This document shows, one piece after another, positions 60,204-64,000 of a stretch of DNA of 64,000 bases; position 1 is the first letter of the stretch; every line of letters begins with the position of its first letter. The stretch lies in the NCBI GenBank assembly GCA_963665005.2, contig CAXXTQ010000001.1:744001-808000 (forward strand). The letters run 5' to 3'. The position numbers and the translations under genes were made by a program. This DNA comes from G963665005 sp963665005. Its GTDB lineage: Bacteria; Bacillota; Clostridia; Christensenellales; SZUA-584. The notes below the pieces were generated by a model. That model did not search any database. It saw only the letters and a program-made list of their open reading frames with translations, and was not told where the DNA came from.

Positions 60204-61304
60204 TTATAAATCGGTCAACAATCTCTTTGCTCGCATATCCCAAGTATAATTTTTTAAAAAATCTTGATATGCTGAATCAATCAATTGGTTTCTTAGGTTG
60301 TGATCTTCAATTAATAGATTTATAGCAAGTTCCCAAGCATCTAAATCTGAGCAATCACAAAGTAAACAATTGTTTCTATCAGCTAGAACCTCATGTAACA
60401 CTGGTATATCTGAGCAGACAATTGCCTTTTTATATGCCATATATTCAAATATCTTCAGCGGAGACATATATTTGCTCGTATCACCGCCTCCACCGGCAAC
60501 TGAAACTTTTTTTTGATACGGTGCAAGCACAATATCAAATTTGCAATAATAACGATATAATTCGCCGTTAGGTACAAAGCCTTCAAATACGACATTAGGT
60601 AATCTGCATATGCTTTTTACTCTCTGAATATCCTTTTCTAAGCCTCCTACAATATAAAACATTGTATTGGAAAAACGCTTTGCCATTTCAATTATAATCT
60701 CGGCTCCTCTGCCTTCATATAAATGCCCAACATAACCGATTGCTATTGCATCATTATCTTTTTTCTTTATTGTTTTTTGTGGTATATCTGCACAGTCATG
60801 CGCAACAATGACTTTCTTGTTTTTCAGCTCAGGGTATAAGTATAAATATTCGTCTTTGAGTGCTTGAGATATTGTAACAAGCCCTGCAAATTTTTTGCTG
60901 TTAACCACTTTTTTAATGGTTTTAATTGCTCTTTTATCCGAAGGTCTGTCGTGAACTTCTATTATAACAGGTATTTTTAAAAAAAGCGCTGATTTGGCGT
61001 GATGATAATTTCTCGCGTAAAAAAGGTCATATCTTTTAAACATCAGCTTAAAATTACTAAAAAAACGATATATTGTGCTTCCGCCTCTAAAAAAAGGCTT
61101 TATTGTTTTTATAATATTAAAAGAATTATCGACGCCATAATATTTATAAAAGTTTGTTTTACAGTAATTTATCTGAGCAGATTTTGATGCGTATAAATCA
61201 ACCGAATTTCCTTGTTTGGAAAATGCTGCACACATCTTCATAACATGAATACTGTTCGCAGCAGTAGAGGGAATGGCCGAGGTTGATAAATAGGCTATTT
61301 TCAT
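60204..61304 (-). CDS. Glycosyltransferase family 4
   Basis: This 366-residue GT-B enzyme opens MKIAYLSTSAIPSTAANSIH and continues with ARNYHHAKSALFLKIPVIIEVHD split over its acceptor domain. The donor motifs are AIGYVGHLYEGRGAEIII, FEGFVPNGELYRYY and a late SPLKIFEYMAYKKAIVCSD. The start has AAGGAGAACG upstream. It is followed directly by the AsnB-like gene. Confidence 0.87.
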   Translation of the reverse strand: MKIAYLSTSAIPSTAANSIHVMKMCAAFSKQGNSVDLYASKSAQINYCKTNFYKYYGVDNSFNIIKTIKPFFRGGSTIYRFFSNFKLMFKRYDLFYARNYHHAKSALFLKIPVIIEVHDRPSDKRAIKTIKKVVNSKKFAGLVTISQALKDEYLYLYPELKNKKVIVAHDCADIPQKTIKKKDNDAIAIGYVGHLYEGRGAEIIIEMAKRFSNTMFYIVGGLEKDIQRVKSICRLPNVVFEGFVPNGELYRYYCKFDIVLAPYQKKVSVAGGGGDTSKYMSPLKIFEYMAYKKAIVCSDIPVLHEVLADRNNCLLCDCSDLDAWELAINLLIEDHNLRNQLIDSAYQDFLKNYTWDMRAKRLLTDL

Positions 61305-61436
61305 ACGTTCTCCTTATAAGTGCTATGTTTTTACCTAGCGGTTAATTTTTGGGCAATAGAGTTATAAAGGCTCTATATTCTAAAGTCTACTACCTGCGGC
61401 TTTAAGTGACAAGAACCAATTGGTAGATTTCTTAAT

Positions 61437-61796
61437 TTATTCTTTTTCTGTTTTCTTATTTTGCAAAGTTTCATTTTTGTCAATCGAATATTTCTGCGCG
61501 AATTCTGTTATTTTGTATTCCATTTTAGATATCCTCATTGATAATAAAAATACTTTAAGAATTAAGAAAAAGATTATTATCAAGAAAACTAGATTGGATG
61601 GCGATTGTATACCAAAGAGATTTATCAAAACATTTAAAACAGCAGGAAAGACTCCTAATATGATTAATATAAATGAAAAGCTTACCCAAAACACGGCATC
61701 GTTAAGCAACACATCTGACTTTCTTATCTTATAAATAATCCATAAGCTTGTAAAAACAGAAACAACGATTAATGCAATTCTTAAATATATTGACAT
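61437..61796 (-). CDS. DUF2304 small membrane protein
   Basis: The 119-residue protein has three hydrophobic spans (LRIALIVVSVFTSLWIIY, FWVSFSFILIILGVFPAVL, LVFLIIIFFLILKVFLL) and the DUF2304 layout. Such proteins are regularly encoded right after a dolichol-phosphate-mannose-type GT2 gene, as here, and are thought to anchor or assist it. The ATG at 61796 follows GGAGAAAGG and lies at the stop of the GT2 gene, implying coupling. Confidence 0.8.
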   Translation of the reverse strand: MSIYLRIALIVVSVFTSLWIIYKIRKSDVLLNDAVFWVSFSFILIILGVFPAVLNVLINLFGIQSPSNLVFLIIIFFLILKVFLLSMRISKMEYKITEFAQKYSIDKNETLQNKKTEKE

Positions 61797-61797
61797 A

Positions 61798-62493
61798 TTA
61801 TTTTTCCTTTCTCCTGGCAAACTGCATTGCGAGTATTGATATTAACATATGGAACATGTACTCTATGGATTTGAAAAAATTAAGGTAACTTACCCCCGAG
61901 CTTCTATCCTCCATTTGTACCTGTACCTCTTTAATCTTTATACCGCAGCGCAGCAGATAGGCAATAGTATCCGGTTCAGCACGATAATTTATATTGTTTG
62001 CATATCGCTTTATTAGTTTTTTATTATATAAACGCATGCCTGATGTCGGATCAGTGATTATTTTACCAGTTGTAAGCATCAAAGCGGCCTTGATAAATGA
62101 GCTACCCAGCATCCTTAAATTATTCGGTCCTTTTTTTTCAAGGAATCTTGACCCGATAACGATATCTGCGTTTGTTTTTTTCATTTCATTTATCATCGAT
62201 TCAATGAACTCGGGTCTATGCTGTCCATCGCCGTCAAACTGCACAATAAAATCATAATCATTATAAAAAGCATAGCGGGCACCGGCTTGAAATGCTCCGG
62301 AAAGCCCCAAATTTATTGGCAAATCTAGAAACGTATAGCCTTTGCTTTTGCATACTTTTACAGTATTATCGGTGGAACCATCATTTACAATGATATAATC
62401 ATATTGCGGATATTCCTTTATAAGAACATCTATCACATTTTGTAAATTTTCCGCTTCGTTATAAGCTGGGATAACCAAAAGAATATTATTCAT
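61798..62493 (-). CDS. Glycosyltransferase family 2 (DPM1/DesVII-like)
   Basis: The 231-residue cytoplasmic enzyme has the GT-A fold: LLVIPAYNEAENL, IIVNDGSTDNT, FIVQFDGDGQH (DxD metal site), GSRF and the C-terminal QVQMEDRSSGVSYLN. This is the polyprenyl-phosphate-sugar synthase type. With the DUF2304 partner it probably makes an undecaprenyl-phosphate sugar for side-chain addition or glycan modification. The start follows GAGGGG. Confidence 0.88.
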   Translation of the reverse strand: MNNILLVIPAYNEAENLQNVIDVLIKEYPQYDYIIVNDGSTDNTVKVCKSKGYTFLDLPINLGLSGAFQAGARYAFYNDYDFIVQFDGDGQHRPEFIESMINEMKKTNADIVIGSRFLEKKGPNNLRMLGSSFIKAALMLTTGKIITDPTSGMRLYNKKLIKRYANNINYRAEPDTIAYLLRCGIKIKEVQVQMEDRSSGVSYLNFFKSIEYMFHMLISILAMQFARRKEK

Positions 62494-62509
62494 ATAGAGC
62501 CCCTCGCAA

Positions 62510-63553
62510 TTAAAACTTTATTTCCCTTTTTGTAAACTTTGTAAACATTTTATATACCAAAAGAAATAAATTAATGAACCCCATACTATACAGCTTTTTT
62601 GTTATATAAACGGCATATCCCTTTTTCCCAAACTGCCTTAAACTTTTAAGCTTAAACAGCTTATTATCTTTAAACCAACCGTATGCTTCATTGAAATACC
62701 TGCTTGTGCTTTTGATATATTGTTTAGACTCTTTTTTATTTGAACTGTTCACTCTGATTGTCATTGAAAGCCCCGCATGAATAAATGCAAGCAACTCTAC
62801 AATATCAGCAGTTTGATTGCTGCCCGCTTCTGTGCTCATAGACGCAAACTCATCAACTAACTGTTTGGCATCCTTTTCACTTGTGCACTCCATCACGGAA
62901 TACTTATGCACTTTATAATGTATTAAAACTTGATTTATGCAGACAATTCGGTTGCATTTTTGATAAATACGCTGCTGAAAGAGCATATCCTCTCCAACTG
63001 TAATATTCGGAAAACGAGTTTCGCCTATCCTTTCGCTTAAAAAAAGTTTGTTCCATACGGATCCATTGATAAACGCCGATATTGCTGTTTGAGCCGGTTG
63101 TTCTATGATGTGAGGGAAATCAATCATCTCTACGCCATATACATGCCCTGTTTTACCGTCCACTCTATTGTACGAGCACAATACCACATCAGCATCAAAT
63201 TTAACAGCATTTAAGTACAATTGCTCCAAAAAATGAGGTTCTATGCTGTCATCGCCATCCAAAAATATACAGTATCTTGCGTTTACTGCACCTGAATTCA
63301 GCACATAATTTCTAGCTCTGGCCGGTGTCCCGAGATTTTTACCGGCTGAGAGCAACTTGATTTTCTCAGGGTATTTTTTTTGATATTCTGAAATTATACG
63401 CGCCGTATTATCTGTTGAAAGGTCATCAAAAATCAGTATATTAAAATCTTTGAATGTTTGATAGAGTAGTTCATCCAAACAGCCCGCAATACTATTCTCT
63501 AAATTGTAAGAGGTTATTATTACTGTTATTTTATTTTTTTTAGTTTCTTGCAT
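62510..63553 (-). CDS. Glycosyltransferase family 2
   Basis: This 347-residue GT-A enzyme has VIITSYNLENSIAGCLDEL, ILIFDDLSTDNTA, YCIFLDGDDSIEP (DxD site) and NITVGEDMLFQQRIYQK. It resembles EpsJ/CpsI-type capsule transferases. Its start lies inside the last codons of the flippase gene (14-base overlap), so the two are coupled. Donor and linkage cannot be read from sequence. Confidence 0.87.
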   Translation of the reverse strand: MQETKKNKITVIITSYNLENSIAGCLDELLYQTFKDFNILIFDDLSTDNTARIISEYQKKYPEKIKLLSAGKNLGTPARARNYVLNSGAVNARYCIFLDGDDSIEPHFLEQLYLNAVKFDADVVLCSYNRVDGKTGHVYGVEMIDFPHIIEQPAQTAISAFINGSVWNKLFLSERIGETRFPNITVGEDMLFQQRIYQKCNRIVCINQVLIHYKVHKYSVMECTSEKDAKQLVDEFASMSTEAGSNQTADIVELLAFIHAGLSMTIRVNSSNKKESKQYIKSTSRYFNEAYGWFKDNKLFKLKSLRQFGKKGYAVYITKKLYSMGFINLFLLVYKMFTKFTKREIKF

Positions 63554-64000
63554 ATCTGCATATCTCCAAAAAAGATAATAAAGACAATATTATATAACTT
63601 ATAAGAAAGCCTGCCGCGCCGCCTATAATTCCCAATAATTTTACTGCAAAAAAGCAAATGACTAAACTGAAAATTGAGATTATAATATAGTTAATCATAA
63701 TTACCTTTTGTTTCCGAAGAATAACAAGAATATAATAAAATAATATGCATAGGCTGTAAAAACCCCCGCCTAATATCAATAACATTTGTTCAAGCTTAAA
63801 TTTACTAATATCAACATTATATACAAACTTAAATATTTGATTTCCAAAAAAGTAAAATACGATTAATAGAAACATGGATATTCCAAATACTATCAAAATT
63901 TGGTTAAACAATATTTTTTTAAATCTATTTATGTCTTTTTTTAAACTTTCTGAAAATCTCTTTAATATTGGCTTGAATACAAATGTGCTGAAAAGACAAA
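63540..64000 (-). CDS. Second polysaccharide flippase (Wzx-like), partial at the window edge
   Basis: The frame is open to the end of the window and gives the C-terminal part of a MOP-family flippase. It begins with a cytoplasmic loop typical of Wzx (TFVFKPILKRFSESLKKDIN, RFKKILFNQ) and continues with four or five membrane spans, including FGISMFLLIVFYFFG and GGAAGFLISYIILSLLSF. An internal TTG at 63911 is not a start, since the upstream codons continue the family pattern. It is different from the flippase at 53552. Confidence 0.82.
   Translation of the reverse strand, partial: CLFSTFVFKPILKRFSESLKKDINRFKKILFNQILIVFGISMFLLIVFYFFGNQIFKFVYNVDISKFKLEQMLLILGGGFYSLCILFYYILVILRKQKVIMINYIIISIFSLVICFFAVKLLGIIGGAAGFLISYIILSLLSFLEICRYARN

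Noticed and set aside
1..64000. CRISPR array
   Set aside because: No regularly spaced repeat-spacer series or cas genes were seen.

Overview
The window looks like a low-GC, Gram-positive anaerobe of the Clostridia (Bacillota). The evidence is strong GGAGG-type ribosome binding sites, frequent TTG starts, tRNA genes with encoded CCA, Tn4451/Tn916-type mobile modules, DUF1836, DUF3784, BaeRF and CsbD-like small proteins, a FapA-like protein and many c-di-GMP domain proteins. The genus cannot be named from the sequence alone.

Region 1 (1-10.8 kb) is a stack of integrated elements. It opens with an excisionase tail and a tyrosine integrase interrupted by an in-frame TAA, abutting the 3' end of tRNA-Arg(CCT). 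A decayed mobile-element fragment and a second, intact xis-int pair follow, ending at a displaced 3' half of a tRNA-Ser. Next is a compact Tn4451-like mobilizable element on the minus strand: large serine recombinase, TnpW-like protein, MobV/Pre relaxase with an ATA codon at its apparent start, a putative oriT, ParR-ParM partition genes and a sigma-region-4-like protein. A catalytic-domain-only tyrosine recombinase lies beyond it.

Region 2 (11.1-21.6 kb, mostly minus strand) encodes a B12-binding radical SAM protein, a REC-PAS-GGDEF-HD-GYP protein, a BaeRF protein and DUF1836. These are followed by many tiny stress-type genes: zinc ribbon, coiled coil, LEA/CsbD-like, KTSC and a paralogous set of two-helix membrane peptides. 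Two diverged copies of one structured non-coding RNA lie among them, with compensatory base changes in a hairpin. Two of the small genes are frameshifted.

Region 3 (21.9-29.0 kb) is tRNA-Ala(CGC) followed by a xylose-type operon: LacI regulator, ribose/xylose-family ABC importer (binding protein, permease, double ATPase), SGNH acyl esterase and xylose isomerase. The same GTGC-N4-GCAC palindrome sits at the promoter of the regulator and again before the transporter genes.

Region 4 (29.1-40.6 kb) is a signalling block. Between two decayed serine-recombinase 3' ends lie an orphan sugar-type binding lipoprotein, a REC-HD-GYP protein and a seven-part hybrid sensor kinase. FapA-like, SPOR-cortex/NlpC-P60-like wall hydrolase and tandem HD/HD-GYP genes follow.

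Region 5 (40.6-64 kb) is an exopolysaccharide/capsule locus. A forward operon with a consensus promoter makes the lipid-linked first sugar and UDP-L-FucNAc (CapE-CapF-CapG set plus a WbuB-type transferase). It converges on a long minus-strand gene series with UDP-HexNAc dehydrogenase and epimerase genes (WbpO/WbpP or TviB/TviC type), several glycosyltransferases, a Wzy-like protein, two Wzx flippases (one cut by the window edge), an AsnB-like PP-loop protein lacking its glutaminase domain, and a DUF2304/GT2 pair.
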